In this document: piece after piece, positions 45,276-57,414 of the stretch
Layout: the number at the start of each line of letters is the position of its first letter
Numbering within the stretch: position 1 is the stretch's first letter
DNA from: Rhexocercosporidium sp. MPI-PUGE-AT-0058
Taxonomy: Eukaryota; Ascomycota; Leotiomycetes; Helotiales
Length of the DNA: 64,000 nt
NCBI GenBank assembly: GCA_020746875.1
Contig: JAGTJL010000005.1
Coordinates: forward strand, 1,116,001-1,180,000
Direction: 5' to 3'
Position numbers and translations under genes: made by a program
Notes under the pieces: generated by a model
Told to the model about the DNA's origin: nothing
Seen by the model: the letters and a program-made list of their open reading frames with translations, nothing else
Databases searched by the model: none

Positions 45276-48113
45276 TCAGTAGTAGACCTTTGGTGTCCAG
45301 AGAGGAGGTCGAGCTCCTTCAGTGTCCCACACCAAATTGTTCTTCTCATCAAGGGTGCAGCCTTCATCGGTAATAGGGATGACCTTCGAGGTGTGCGAGA
45401 CTTCCTGTCTGGAGATTCCGACGTCGTCTCTCGGGATCCAGAGGAGTGGGGTGATCGACGTGACTGAGGGTGGGTAGTACGCGTCACGGGCGATGTTTTC
45501 CTCGTACATGTTATCGGCGTCGAGGAGACCGTGGGGCACGAGACGGCGGAGCGTAGCGTAGTCGGAGTAGATGTGGGGCTTGAGGAACTTGGTGACGAAG
45601 TTTGGCTTCTTGTGGGGAGCGGCCACGGCGGTTGTCTCACCACTACCGTTCTTCTCCTTGACGGACTCATGAGATGCTGCCTCGAGAGAGCCGCGGATTG
45701 ACTCCTCCTCGGCCTCCAATGACTTGGGCAGGCTGTAGAGGAGAGGACCGAGAGCGGCGTTCATGGAGAAGTGGACCAGGACCGTGAAGACGAGGAAGAC
45801 GATCATGAGGATCAATGGACCGATTGTAGTTGCGATGGCAAACAGACCAATGAGGCAGATCTCAGCGAGGTAGACTCCAGTAAGAAGTTGTTGAAGCGCT
45901 CGGGGGTATATAAGGCCCTTCGTGTCGATTTGAGAATCTGTGACGAAGAGTATATTGTATCTGAAGGCGAGATAGAAGAGTGACATTCCGATCGTGGCGA
46001 ATCCGAGGACAAGTGGTGCGATACATGAGTAAGTAATACCTGAATATTATATTAGAAGCGTTCAGGAATGCCAAAGAATTATGCTTACCAATGACTGCGA
46101 TGTTGGTGAAAACTGGGAGGGTGCTTCCCCATGAGATTGCACTGAGACCGGACCACTTCTGGTACATCTTTCTTGGTGTTCCAGAAAGGAACTTGTAGAT
46201 CAAGGTGAAGATGACAAATCCAACAACTTGCGACAATACTCCAGCGGCAACCGTCAAACCTTGTACGATGAAGTACGAGATATAGAAGTTGGAGACCGTT
46301 GGAAGACGAGTTGCAAGTAGACCTGTGATGCTGGTAGGGTCGTCGATGAGATCCTTGAGGACAGATGAAGCTCCCGAGGCGACAGTGACAACCAAGAAGA
46401 CCTGAACAACCTGGAATACGAAGTAGGCGTTTTGGGTGAAGAGTTCGACACGAGCAGCGGATGGTTCACCAGCTTGCTTGGCACAGACTAGGGGTTGTTA
46501 GTATCAATCTCTGATAAAATACACGGTCGTACTTACGTCTCATGATGATTGGAACCAAGGACATGAGAATTGCAAGGGCGACTGATGGGAGAAGACCGCT
46601 GATTACACCCATGATTTGAGACGGGATCTTGTTCAACCATTGAAGCCAGGAGTAGGTGGTGAGGTGTTGAATGTTGGAGACCAGACCGACGAACGCAACA
46701 GGGATAGCCCAGAAGACAATCAAAGCTGTGACGAATCCAAGGACGACGATTCTGCGAATAATGCGTGCGGACCAAGAGATCTTCAGAGATTTCCAGACAA
46801 CTTCATTGGGGTTGACACCAATATATCTTGGGGACACTAGAGAAAAAATTAGTATGATGACGCCTGAGAGTGTGTGGGATGCGTACTGTGAAGAGCTTGG
46901 TGATGAGACAAAGTTTGGAAAGCAGCTTGAGCATCAGACTGGTGCATGAACTCAATGAAGACACCTCCAACCTTCTCAGTCTCGCCAGCGCGGTATGAAG
47001 CCTGTGCTGCCTCGACCTCAGGAATGAGAGTTTCCAATCGGGAACGGCACCAGTTGATACTATCGACCTTTTGTCCAATCAAACCGAATTTGCCTAGCTT
47101 ATGTGTTGGTCTTTTCTTGAGGGGAATCCATCGAGCAGCCAGAGAACCAGATTCGGCATCGCCTTCGCCAATGGGTGGTTGCTCGACATTCCCTCCCTTC
47201 TTGGCAGCCTTCAATCGCTCGGCATTGGCCAGCTTGATCAGCTTAACCTCAGCAGCCTCCAACTTGTATGCAACCTTGTCCCGCTCCTCAACCAAGTCAT
47301 CGAGGACTGTTGTATCTCCGGTAATCCATATGTTCTTGACAGAGTCACCAAAGACCTTGCGAAGCTTGGCCTCATCGAGATATGGCTTGGGGACTGAAGT
47401 GAATAGTACAGTGCGGGAAGAAATGCGGTTGGCGTAGACTGGTGACAGAAGGAAAGCCTGGCGCAGATTGATGTAGAAGATGCTTTCGCGGATGACGAGG
47501 AAGAGCACGAAGCCGAAGAAAAGCCATCCGCAGAAGCAATGGGCGTAGTATCGGTATTTGTTATTGTGACCATTCTTGTCGATATGGCTCATTGACAGCA
47601 AATCCAATTGACCGCCAGGACCTCCTCCTGTAATGTTGACCGGGAACAGACTAGAGTAACGTCAGTACTCGGTTCTAATCTTGTGTCGAGTCAAGGTGTG
47701 ACGAGAAGGGTACTTACACCGGCATTGTGATACAAGCACCAACGAACATAATGACCACAGTCATGCGGAGGAATCGAAGGAAGAGGTAGGCATCGAGAGA
47801 CTGGTGCTGAAGAGCATAGGTATCGGGGATCTTCCAGAAAGGACCAATCCAATTGAACCATCCGGAGGGGAGGGGGGCAGAACGTTCCCTACGGAGTGTG
47901 AGTACGCATAAATAGAGAAGACGCGCGACAATGGACGTACTCTTCGCGCAGTGTGCCAAGGTAGGTTCTGGGGGCATAGAATCGACGCTGAGACTTTCGC
48001 AAGATGAGGAAGATGAGGAAGTAAACACCAGCAACCAGAGCTGTGGGCGCAAGGGTTGCGATCAAGCCTGATAAGGAGACATTTGGCTGGTTCTTATCTG
48101 GGCCGTCCGCCAT
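45276..48113 (-). CDS. CSC1/DUF221 (OSCA/TMEM63-type) cation channel, 856 aa
   Basis: Six exons (48113-47941, 47888-47718, 47650-46887, 46836-46537, 46487-46089, 46039-45276) join in phase. Organisation is that of fungal CSC1-like proteins (RSN1 group). There is an N-terminal part with three membrane helices separated by a linker. A long cytosolic domain with the RRM-like fold (RTVLFTSVPKPYLDEAKL, GGVFIEFMHQSDAQAA) follows, then the DUF221 pore domain starting SPRYIGVNPNEVVWKSLKISW with about eight helices. The C-terminal cytosolic tail is soluble and ends TPKVYY. Family members are hyperosmolality- or stretch-gated cation channels; yeast Rsn1 is linked to plasma-membrane sodium-transporter function. 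The gene is intact with a large upstream region. Confidence 0.93.
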
Positions 48114-50653
48114 GATTGAGGAGTGAAGCCTTCGCAGTAGGTGAAGGACAGGAAGGGAGGGGTTTGTTGTTGATGAGTGGTGGTGTTGTGAAGGGTGGGA
48201 AGTTGTCGAAAGTGAACTGCGCGTAGGGTCTACCCTGCCTATGTAATAATAAAAAGGTGAGCAGAGAAAATGGAGCTGGTCCGTGCCGGAATGGCAGTTC
48301 AGGTCAGGTCAAGTCGATGGAACGCTGGGGGGCGCGCAAGCAGGAAATTGATCGCTCGACCCCTGGTTACGACGTCACAAAGCCAGCACCCCGGCTGGAG
48401 GGTAAAGGTCGATGGCACGTCAGATCAAGACTTCAAGTGCCGAGTCGCAAATGACAGCCGACTTGGAGGTGGAAACTGGGACGAGTGAAGGAGCTTGATG
48501 TGAGTGAGACGACGATGTGAAATCATATCAAAGTCGATATCGGAGCGGGAGGGAGAAGTGGTGGTGGTGGGAAGTGTGAGCGAGGGATCCTCGTCGTGGG
48601 TAATGCCACTACCACTACTACTACTAACAGAATGCGATGAGAAAAAGTAAAAAGGGTAATTCAATATTGACATGCGAGGATCCCCTTCCTTATAGCCATC
48701 TCAATCGGGCTTCGTTTCGCAGTTCTCAGTCCCTCAAGCAAGCTATTGAACTATTGGAGCGAACTTGCGCGCGATGCGTGCACAGATACATCAGACTCAG
48801 ACAGAGACAGACATCGTGGTCAGTCTGTCGGTCGGTCGGTCGATCACTCCAGCCATCCATCACGAGCAGCAGCGGGACAACACAACACACCCAGCGACTT
48901 GAGGCTTGGGGCTTGGTGGACAGCAAATTTGTCTGACTTCTGCCCGCCCATTTCCGTCGAGTGCAGCATGATTCCCGGCAAGAGGCACTAGAGACACAGC
49001 TAGACTCGATGTTCTGATGAAGCAGAGACAGTGCCAGCTGAATCAATCGATGAAGCTATCATCAACCCCCGATATCCGTTTGCATGCCCTTCCCCTCTCT
49101 CCTCCTCACGCTGCGGGCGAAGTCATGGATGGGGACACAGCCGGACAGGGAAGACCTCAGTCCACCCTTCCACTCTCCAGATACTTCGTACTCTCCAGAT
49201 AGAGCATCCCGGTACAAATCACCCACAAAATGAGATACGCGAGGGGCTGCTGGCATTTCCTGTCCCCTCCCACTTCCACATCCAGGGGTTTCGAGTGGCC
49301 CAAGAGCAAATGCATCCGGATCCGCTGGCAACCCTGGCAAAGCTGAATGCAAGCTGCAAGCCACCACCCACCGTGCCCACCGACAGAAAGAGATGGGTTT
49401 CATGTGATGTGGTGCCGCGAACATTTGGGAAATTGCCCACAGAAACGCCAAAAGACAATTAGAGGGGGTCTAGACTTCCAGACCCGTGCATGAGCCTCCA
49501 TCTGTGTGCGCAAAACGAAAGTCACACTCCCGCTATCAAAACTTTGAAGGCTGCGAATCGCTTTGTTGGTGGAGGCGCAATAAGTATATCTGGTTCTGGG
49601 GATTGATGAAGTGCGGTTGGAATAGACGGTGCCAAACTTTACTGGTTAGTGCTGGTGCTACTACAGTAGGTTAGTTACCGGTGACAGGAAACGGCTTCTT
49701 TACGTACAGAGAGAGGTAGGGAGAGAGATCGGCGGTACAGAACTAGCTAGGTATGTATATGAGATGGATGGAATGGGCCGTTTTGTTTGCTGAAAGATGC
49801 TTTGATTTTTGTCTGGTATTCTACTTTGGGAGATGCTTTTGTACTTCGAGCTGAAGTCGCGATCTGGAGGTTCTAGCACTGGGACTCACTAGTATTTCCT
49901 AATGACCCGCTATTTGTTTTTGTTATTGCTACTTTTGCTTCTTGCTGTTACTTTTGTGACGCTCGTTTGTTTAGGTTCTTCTCGGGGAAGAATGCCTTGA
50001 TTGTATTCAATTCTAGCAAGTGCTCAGGCTCACACTCGGCGATACTCTCAATACAGTAGCTACAGCAAGAGCAAGGTTTGATAGCCAAGACACTCTTGAT
50101 TGTATAGCTATGAAAGTGCTCTGGAACTTCGATCTGCACCTTTGTGCGGAGTCGGCGCGCTGGATGGATCAAAAGATGTGGCTGCTCTGGGAGAAGAAAC
50201 CGTCGATGAAGCTGACGGCGAGGGATCGGGCTTAGGGAAAGTTGATTGCGAGAGGAGGTTATGCACCCGCATCAGGAGCAGAGTTTTTCACCTTTCCATT
50301 TCGGTGGTACTGTAGAGCGAAGAAGACTCTGCATTCCATTGTACCGTACCATCAGATGCCTGAGCCACTTTGGGATTTAGTTGCATTCCTCCCATGATTA
50401 TTGACATTCTTGGAACCTGGAATATCACGTGTCACTACTCCTTTGAACCTGGAAGACTTCCTCCCTAGCAATGCAAAATGTGAGTACCTACATTTCTTCC
50501 AAGAAAAACTATCGTTGATCTCATCACATCCCACTCGTCGCGACTTGTGTCCTTTGCACTTGCAATCTTTTGCCAAGTACTCCGTACTTCCAACCTATAA
50601 CAGACGTTCGACCTTCAAACAAACTCTCAGCACACACTTAGACTTCCAGAACA
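48114..50653. other. Long divergent upstream region, CSC1-type channel / coiled-coil protein
   Basis: 2.5 kb with no supported gene. It contains short simple repeats: CTA/ACT triplets near 48605-48627 and GTCG units near 48823-48843. Overlapping open frames in 48.6-49.5 kb on both strands reflect low stop density, not conservation. Likely extended promoter and 5' leader sequence. Confidence 0.5.
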
Positions 50654-52642
50654 ATGGCGGACACAGCCAGGGAGGAGGATATCACGGAAGCCATTGAGAA
50701 CGACAATGGCTTCAGATTGGGCGGTGAAGTTCCCAAAAAGCCAACAAAATTCATAGCGGGAACACGATTCGCACCAGCGTACAAATCCATCTTCACGCAG
50801 AAGCCAGAAAGCGGCAACATCGTAGAACTCGCTCCCTATCTCAACTGCAACTATTTGTCCTCGCTGGGCAAGGTGCCCACCCTGCTGGAGCTCAAGCAAC
50901 ATGCTCAGTCGCTAGTCATCCTCATCAAGAGCATCACGATGTCCGACCAAGGCGGCTTGATCGACAACGAGAACTCCGGGATCGTGGGCGCTCAACCCTT
51001 CACGGACGGCTTGACATACGATTTCTTGAACAATCTGTCCAAGGCATACGACGGACCTAAAAATCCCGCACTCAAAAAAGCCCACAACCAGCCCCTGAAC
51101 AGTCTGATCAACGTCATTTCTCAGGACATGCAGCCAGCCTCCGAATATACAGATCACCACGGACACGTGCACCAGATAAGAGAGGCGCCCATCATCCAGG
51201 ACGTATGCCCGTTGCACTACGCTGTTGACTCCGGCAATTTCCCTTCTCAATCCCAGCCATACGCCACTCATCAAGCTCTCATCGCGCACGCGAACGAGGT
51301 CTTGGAGATGATCGATCACGAGTACTCTGCTGTGGGTGGCTTGTTGGGGATCTTGCCTAAGGTTGAGAACGAAGAACAGCGCGCCAAAGCAGAGAGTACA
51401 CTTCTCGGCCAGCTCATCCTCTACGTGACGCGCCTCGTGCAACGAATCCACGATCTCGAGAGACTGTACGCCAACGCGCTCGATTGTCTTGCTAGCGAAT
51501 CCGTAGCGCCTCATCAGGCTCTCAGTGCGCTTGGTCCCGACGGCCGGAAGGGCAGAGAGATGGTATTTCCGCAAGATCGTTTCGTGCTTGTCAATGCCGG
51601 CGAGAACGTCTGGCAGTATCTCGACAGCGAGTTCAGGTACCGCGAGGAGATTGACGAGCGTGTCGCCGCGAATTACAAGAAGCATGGTGTTGCGGGAGAA
51701 GCCATCTGGGAGCAGCGAGGCGGGAAAGAGATGTCCAGAGGTATCACGGCCATCGATATCACCACCAGGTACTACAGACTCCGAGGCGATCCACTCAAGA
51801 CCATCTTCATCATCCCAGCTCACGGCGAGCACCCCGGCACGAAAATCACCCGCAAGATGGAAACCGAGCCTACCGTCGTAGCGGTCGTGAAGCCCGTCTG
51901 GCCAGAACGAGTAAGCGAGTGGGAGAAGAAACACCGCGCCGAGCTGGAAGAGCTCAAGCAGCTCCGAATCGCCATCAGGACGGCACACAGCGAAATCGAG
52001 ACGGCAACCAACAATGTCACCATCACCAAGTCAGTCAATGATCAGTACAGAAAGAGAATAGCAATTCTCGAGACCGCCTTAGCCTCTGATCCCCACGTGG
52101 AAAAAGCGAGAATCTTGCAAGAAGCCGAGATCTTGCAGCAGAGACGAGTGCAGTTCGATGCCGAGCGATTGTCGCAGAAGGAAATCGCAGAGCACTATGC
52201 TGCCCAGACGGCACAGCTCGACGCGATGCGCACGCAACTTGATAACGAGCGATTGCACTTCTATCAAGAGCAGCAGGAGAAGAAGAAACAGGACGACGAG
52301 GCTGCTGCGGCTAGGATCCGAAAACTGGCTGCCATGGACACTGAACAAGCGACCGCTGCTCAGGAGCTCGCTGAGAGGCTGGCGGCTGAATGGCGCGAGG
52401 AGATGAAGAAGGTGATGGAGTTGAAGAGATTTGTGGAGAGGTACCAGGTGGCTGTTAAGTTGGATGCTGTCCTTCCGAAGGGAACTTCAGCGGAACGACA
52501 AAAGACTGTTGATGAGCTGGTCGCGAGTGACGCGAGATTGCAGCAGGCAATTGCCAAAGATGCGAGGCTGAAGGAAGAGGCTAGGAAGAAGAAGAATGCT
52601 GCAGATGGTGGAGATGGGGATGCTGATATGGCAGGAACTTGA
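50654..52642 (+). CDS. Conserved coiled-coil protein of unknown function (662 aa)
   Basis: Single uninterrupted frame with an ATG in good context (ACAATGG). The N-terminal ~330 residues look globular and mixed alpha/beta (RFAPAYKSIFTQKPESGN, GITAIDITTRYYRLRGDP). The C-terminal ~230 residues are strongly charged heptad-like coiled coil (SEWEKKHRAELEELKQLR, ERLHFYQEQQEKKKQDDE), ending in a Lys-rich segment and DGGDGDADMAGT. No catalytic motif or membrane helix is visible. Proteins of this architecture occur across filamentous ascomycetes as hypotheticals. A nuclear or structural role is possible but unsupported. Coding quality is high (long, intact, strongly GC3-biased). Confidence 0.85.
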   Translation: MADTAREEDITEAIENDNGFRLGGEVPKKPTKFIAGTRFAPAYKSIFTQKPESGNIVELAPYLNCNYLSSLGKVPTLLELKQHAQSLVILIKSITMSDQGGLIDNENSGIVGAQPFTDGLTYDFLNNLSKAYDGPKNPALKKAHNQPLNSLINVISQDMQPASEYTDHHGHVHQIREAPIIQDVCPLHYAVDSGNFPSQSQPYATHQALIAHANEVLEMIDHEYSAVGGLLGILPKVENEEQRAKAESTLLGQLILYVTRLVQRIHDLERLYANALDCLASESVAPHQALSALGPDGRKGREMVFPQDRFVLVNAGENVWQYLDSEFRYREEIDERVAANYKKHGVAGEAIWEQRGGKEMSRGITAIDITTRYYRLRGDPLKTIFIIPAHGEHPGTKITRKMETEPTVVAVVKPVWPERVSEWEKKHRAELEELKQLRIAIRTAHSEIETATNNVTITKSVNDQYRKRIAILETALASDPHVEKARILQEAEILQQRRVQFDAERLSQKEIAEHYAAQTAQLDAMRTQLDNERLHFYQEQQEKKKQDDEAAAARIRKLAAMDTEQATAAQELAERLAAEWREEMKKVMELKRFVERYQVAVKLDAVLPKGTSAERQKTVDELVASDARLQQAIAKDARLKEEARKKKNAADGGDGDADMAGT

Positions 52643-53008
52643 TTTGAGATGGTGTAAATTTCCTACGTTGAGTAAGGAGTGTGCTGCTGTGGACAGGCTG
52701 GTTAAACTCAGTGGTTGGAGGCAGTGTTTGGCGAGATGCAATGGGTAGGATGGATGCCAGATGGGAGACGTATATTTTTCTGTTTGTTGGTGTTAAAGGT
52801 GTTCTATTAGTATTTCAATCAACTTGATCTGGTCATATGGAGCAACTTCGTGTGCGGTAGACATGCTACCCACTGGTGATACTTTAAATTGAGACTAACC
52901 TATATGATGAAGTAGCTTCAAGTGCAAAGCAGACTGAGGACCACCAAAAGACCCAAATTAAGTTACAGAACGCCACTGACCTCTGAGAACTCCGCTGTAA
53001 AGACCCAA
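52643..53008. other. Convergent intergenic region
   Basis: 3' flanks of two convergent genes, 366 bases. Nothing else seen. Confidence 0.5.
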
Positions 53009-53765
53009 CTAACCCAACGGCTTTGCCTTCTTCTTTTTCTTCTTCTCGCCGCCCTTCTGAAAGTCCCGCCAACTTCCAATCCGCTGGTCCCTCGTACTCT
53101 CCCAATCCTGTTCATGTTCCCTCTTCCTCTTCCTCGCCTCAAGCTCATCATCCGCCTTCTTCTGCTCGCGACCCTCCTCTTGCATCTGAGCTTTCACTTG
53201 TCTACGTCTCCTATGCTCATTATCAATCAGCACCATCTTAGTCTTCTCCCTCCAATCCTTAGCAAACGCCTCCGTCTTCAGCTCCGGACTGTCCACCGTC
53301 CACTTGTTCTCGCGGATCAGGAGCATGCGCGCATCTGCAATGGCTTCATCAAGGCGCTCGCGGTGCTTCTCATCCATGAGCTCCGTCTGTGCTTTCTTCA
53401 GCCGGTCGAAAGCATCGGGTGCTTGGGGGTTCTTGGTCTTATCCGGATGGATCAGGAGGGATTTGACGCGGTAGCATTTCTTGATGTCGGATTCGGGCAC
53501 ACCGGGTTGGAGGTCGAGAACTGCGTAGCTGGGAGCTGGATTAGCAGGGTGGCAGGCGCCCAAGCAAAGGGTAATACGTACGCATCTAGACGGAAGGCCT
53601 TTAGGATTCGATCAATTTCTGCATCCTATCGTGGGATGCTGTGTTAGTAGATGTAGATCAAGAGGGCGAGGTGGGGGGACTCACTTTTAGGTACTCTTTC
53701 TCCTCAGATTCTAGAGCTTCAAGTTCGTCGATATCATCGTCAGCTTTCACAGGCGTGGTAGTCAT
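53009..53765 (-). CDS. J-domain protein, DNAJC8/Spf31-like (214 aa)
   Basis: Three exons (53765-53685, 53625-53582, 53528-53009) join in phase. An acidic N-terminus precedes a J domain: YAVLDLQPGVPESDIKKCYR, then LLIHPDKTKNPQAPDAFDR with the essential HPD motif near residue 72. The C-terminal half is a long, highly charged helix (KADDELEARKRKREHEQDWE) ending WRDFQKGGEKKKKKKAKPLG. A J domain, charged helix and basic tail at this size match human DNAJC8 and S. pombe Spf31, which associate with the spliceosome and Hsp70. The nuclear role is inferred from that similarity. Confidence 0.88.
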
Positions 53766-55060
53766 GGCTCACCAGATTTGCCACGGAAGACTGATCTCCT
53801 GCTCGACTTTGTGATAGCTTCGTTAGTTGTTGGTGGGAGGATTGAGATTGCGTGGAGGTGGAAATAGTGGGGGAAGAAGTCGCGCCGCGATTGCGAAACG
53901 GGAAGTGCCAAGGTGAAGCTGGTTGGCATATCACGTGCATGGTAACTCTTGAGATTTGGAGGTGTTTTTCGGGTTACCTTGGGCAGTTAGGAGGAGCGGA
54001 CTTTTTTGGTATCACGGATTCACTTCGATTCCAGGTTGCAAATAGGTCCTTCTTTAACCTTGCCGTCAGTCAACCCAAGGCTATACCCACGCAAGCAGAC
54101 TCATACCGGTAATCTGGAACCCTTTCTAAATTTTGTTCAGTTGGATCTGGTTGATGGGCGAGCTAATGATCTCCATCATGTTCAAGAACTTGATTCTTGA
54201 TCGCAGGTCAGAGCTGAAGTTCTCCTACTTATGAATCTATTGTTTTGTTCAAGTATCAAAGAGAGCTTTTGACACACATATTAGTCTTGCTCCTAGATAT
54301 ACGCCATGTTATGAGCACATAGTACCCCACATGCTAAAAGACAACGGCAATAAGTGGTTTTACTCAAATCAAGACTCATTGGAGTTGGTAGTGATTCACC
54401 GGCTTGGCGTTATTATTACTACTTAGGTATGCATTTTTCAACCTCGCTTAGCAATGAAAACAGGGACATTACAACCGTTAACAAGTATTTAAGGAAGCAA
54501 TTTTCTTTTACCAAATAAATTACTACCACATCTACTCACTATTTTACTCTATAGTAGCGGTTGATGTACTCTAGAAAAAATCTTAACACCAGACGGCACT
54601 ACAACCCAAAATCTAGGTCGAGGCGCAAGCTCCTTAGCGAGTGACATCAAACCTCTACTAAGTCCTTTCGCTAGCTGATTGCGAGAGTAGTTTGAGAAAG
54701 GTGAACTGAACGGGGTGGCTATGTCTCTTTCTATGTTCTATGGTAGACTTTATAGTAAACTGTAGATTAGTTAGTAAGCATTCGATAATTCGGGGGGGGG
54801 GGGGGGGGGGTGGCATGAGCTGTCTATCTACCTCGCGGATGTCGTCCTACCCACAATCTACGGCTCCACAAGAGTTGGGAATAGAGTCTGGTTAGAGGTA
54901 TTTGGATCAATTCCTGTAAATGACATCAAGCATTATAATAGAATAGTTGCTGCAGCTTCGCTTAAATTCATGACATCAATTAACCGTCAACCAGCCTGAA
55001 CGGCGTTCTTACGTCCGTACAATGGCATTTTCCTCTCTCATCTTACATATTATTAGTCTC
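53766..55060. other. AT-rich intergenic island
   Basis: About 1.3 kb. From 54200 to 55000 the base composition is clearly AT-richer than neighbouring genes, with scattered TA-rich and TTAGT motifs and stops in all frames. This is compatible with an old, RIP-type degenerated repeat, but no element ends or coding remnants were identified. Confidence 0.5.
54792..54810. repeat. Homopolymer G tract (19 nt)
   Basis: Nineteen consecutive G inside the AT-rich island; unusual, able to form G-quadruplex-like structures and prone to length error in sequencing. Confidence 0.9.
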
Positions 55061-57414
55061 CTAAAGCTTCATGAAAAGCGCCAACATAGCTGGGTAATTG
55101 GGTGTACCCAAGCCAGTGACAGGATCCCAACCCTTTGACGCAGCAAAACCATTGGTGTTGCAGCCGGGGTTGTTTCCAGTGGTGATATCATGCAGGACTT
55201 GTGGGTTGGCATACTGTATCTGATCAGCAAAGTTACTCGGTGGATCTGAGCGAGGAATACTTACAAGAGTGGGGTTGACGAAACCAACAGTCGGCTTTCC
55301 AGCAGCGATTCTCTCCTCGTTGATGCGATTCAAGATCGAGGCGAAGATGGGAGCGGAAGCCGAAGTGCCCCCAATGAGGGTTGGGGTACCTTTGTTGAAA
55401 ATCACGATGTTGTCTCCAACTGCGCTGACGTCGGGGTATCCTCGACCGCCTTTATTGTAGATTCCACCTCCAGCTCCGATGTTCATGTTGTCGACGCCAC
55501 TGTATGACTGGTATGGAGGAGGCGTGTTGGCCAAGTAGGCTGATACAGCTGCTGACTGATAAGCAGGTCTTGGGTAGATGTTAGAGAAACCACCTCCACT
55601 TCCGAAGCGGGTGACGGCAGTCTCAGCATCGGTCTTGACGTTAGCTCCTGGTGGGAGAGTGGTGCCACCGACAGCGGTGAGATAAGGACAACTATGATGA
55701 CAGTCAGCATGTGTGATCTTGAAGAGGAAAATTCGAGGATGGGCCTCCTCACGTTGCTGGGAAGTCTGGAGCGAAGATTTGGCCCGTTCCAAGACATCCA
55801 TCGGCATTACCTCCTTCTCCAGGTGGTCCTGCTACTCCGCTATCTCCTGATGCGAGAACGACTGAGACTCCCTGGAGACCGAGTTTCATAAACTCGGCGC
55901 ATTGGCGCTTCTGGTAGGCAGGTGGAAGGTCTGCCTCTCCACCACCGTAGGAGATAGAGATAACATTGGTCTGTAGAAGTTAGTTGAGTTGCCTGACCAA
56001 AAGGTTTGGTCACTGACAGGCTTGTAAACACCGCACTGCAGCTTGCCCTTGTAGGCTCCTGGTGCGTTTGAAGGATTGGGGTATGGTGGGTCGAGAGGAT
56101 CGACGTATGAGCAGTATGACCCGTCAATGGCGTCCAAGAAAGTGTTGAGGAAGCCGCTGAATGTGTAATTGGCCTCATACACTGGGTCGTCTGTCTGGAA
56201 GAGAACGGTGTTCTGAGGGTAGATGAGAGGATAAGCTACCTGGAAATCACTGTAAACGAGGAATTTTAGCATTTGGTCCAAGACTCATGTCAAAACAGTG
56301 TGACCCACAGATCTGACTCAGGACCAGCAGCCAAAACATTGACTGGGGCAACAGCTCCGTCGACGGCTTTCAATGTTGGATGCGTGCCTAGTGGGATACT
56401 CCTGTTGTCTGTCAGCTTGGGGTAGAACTCTACACCTGGATGAGAACATCTTACTGGGCAAGAGTCAAGAAGAAGAGGTCCAAGTCGGTCTGACTGTAGA
56501 CATCCCCTAGATCCTCAAAAATGCCCAATTGATTTCCAGGAGCAGCCCTGGTGGGCTTGGTGACATTGTAGAGTGTCTTGATACAAACGGGTGTTATTGC
56601 GGTGCCGCAGACTTGCAACTCGGGAATCGCCAACAATGCCTCGATAGTCATACCAAGGTCCTTGAGAAGTGGGGGAAGGAAGCCACCGTTTCCTTTTCCG
56701 CTGGTGACGCCAAAAGTGCGCTTCTCAATCTCGGCGCAGGAGTTTGGTCGACGGTGCGAGCTGAAGAGCTTGGTGCCTGGAGTGATGTAATCAACATGCT
56801 CTTGGATGTGAGATGGAACGTGGTATCTGAGCTCTTGTTAGCTAGAGAATGACAATTGAAATGCGCAGACGGCGTACTTGTCGCAAGCCACGGTGGTCTT
56901 TCCAGTGCCAGAATGTTCATATTCGTGATATTCGGTGCCCAAAAGAGACTCGAGGTCGAAAGTAGAGGCGTCAAATTGCATCCACTGCTTGTTCACCGAT
57001 TGCGAGATCTTCTCCGCGGCAATACCTGCGGAGACCAGCCAGTCATGTACAGCATCAACGGTCTTTTGAGATGGAGCAAAGATATCTGTAACCTCTTCTG
57101 CAGAATAATGCTGGCCGTACTTCTTGGAAGTAGGATGAGAACTGGTAGACCATGTCAGAAAGTCTGCTCTGGGGTAGAAGATTTTCGAGGAAGTCGACTT
57201 ACACTTCCATCAATAGATCATGACCCTTGTCGAGGTTACTCTGGGTCATGCCGATACGGACGGGAAGCTCGACGTCTGCATCAACTCTGCCCTTTTTTAT
57301 CCAGGCCTTGGGGACGTAGTCCCGGCGTTCGTGAACAGCATGACTGGATGAGAACGGTGCAGCTGCAGCCTGTGCAGCGAAAGCACCCAGAAGAGCTACT
57401 TGAAAGAAATGCAT
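55061..57414 (-). CDS. Secreted sedolisin (S53 serine-carboxyl peptidase), 656 aa
   Basis: Eight exons (57414-57203, 57141-56878, 56826-56455, 56401-56309, 56250-56019, 55970-55753, 55691-55265, 55213-55061) join in phase. A signal peptide (MHFFQVALLGAFAAQAAAAP) leads to a pro-domain with IGMTQSNLDKGHDLLMEVS and SHPTSKKYGQHYSAEEV, as in tripeptidyl-peptidase/aorsin precursors. The catalytic domain follows with NVISISYGGGEADLP, the oxyanion-region VVLASGDSGVAGPPG, PYLTAVGGTT, GRGYPDVSAVGDN and the nucleophile motif GGTSASAP (Ser574). The C-terminal calcium-binding-type segment (GWDPVTGLGTPNYP) is present. S53 enzymes are active at acid pH outside the cell and degrade proteins. Confidence 0.94.

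Noticed and set aside
48637..49462. Overlapping frames in the divergent upstream region
   Set aside because: Open on both strands, low-complexity, no conserved motif.
50912..51988. 358-codon minus-strand frame
   Set aside because: Antisense shadow of the strongly codon-biased coiled-coil gene.
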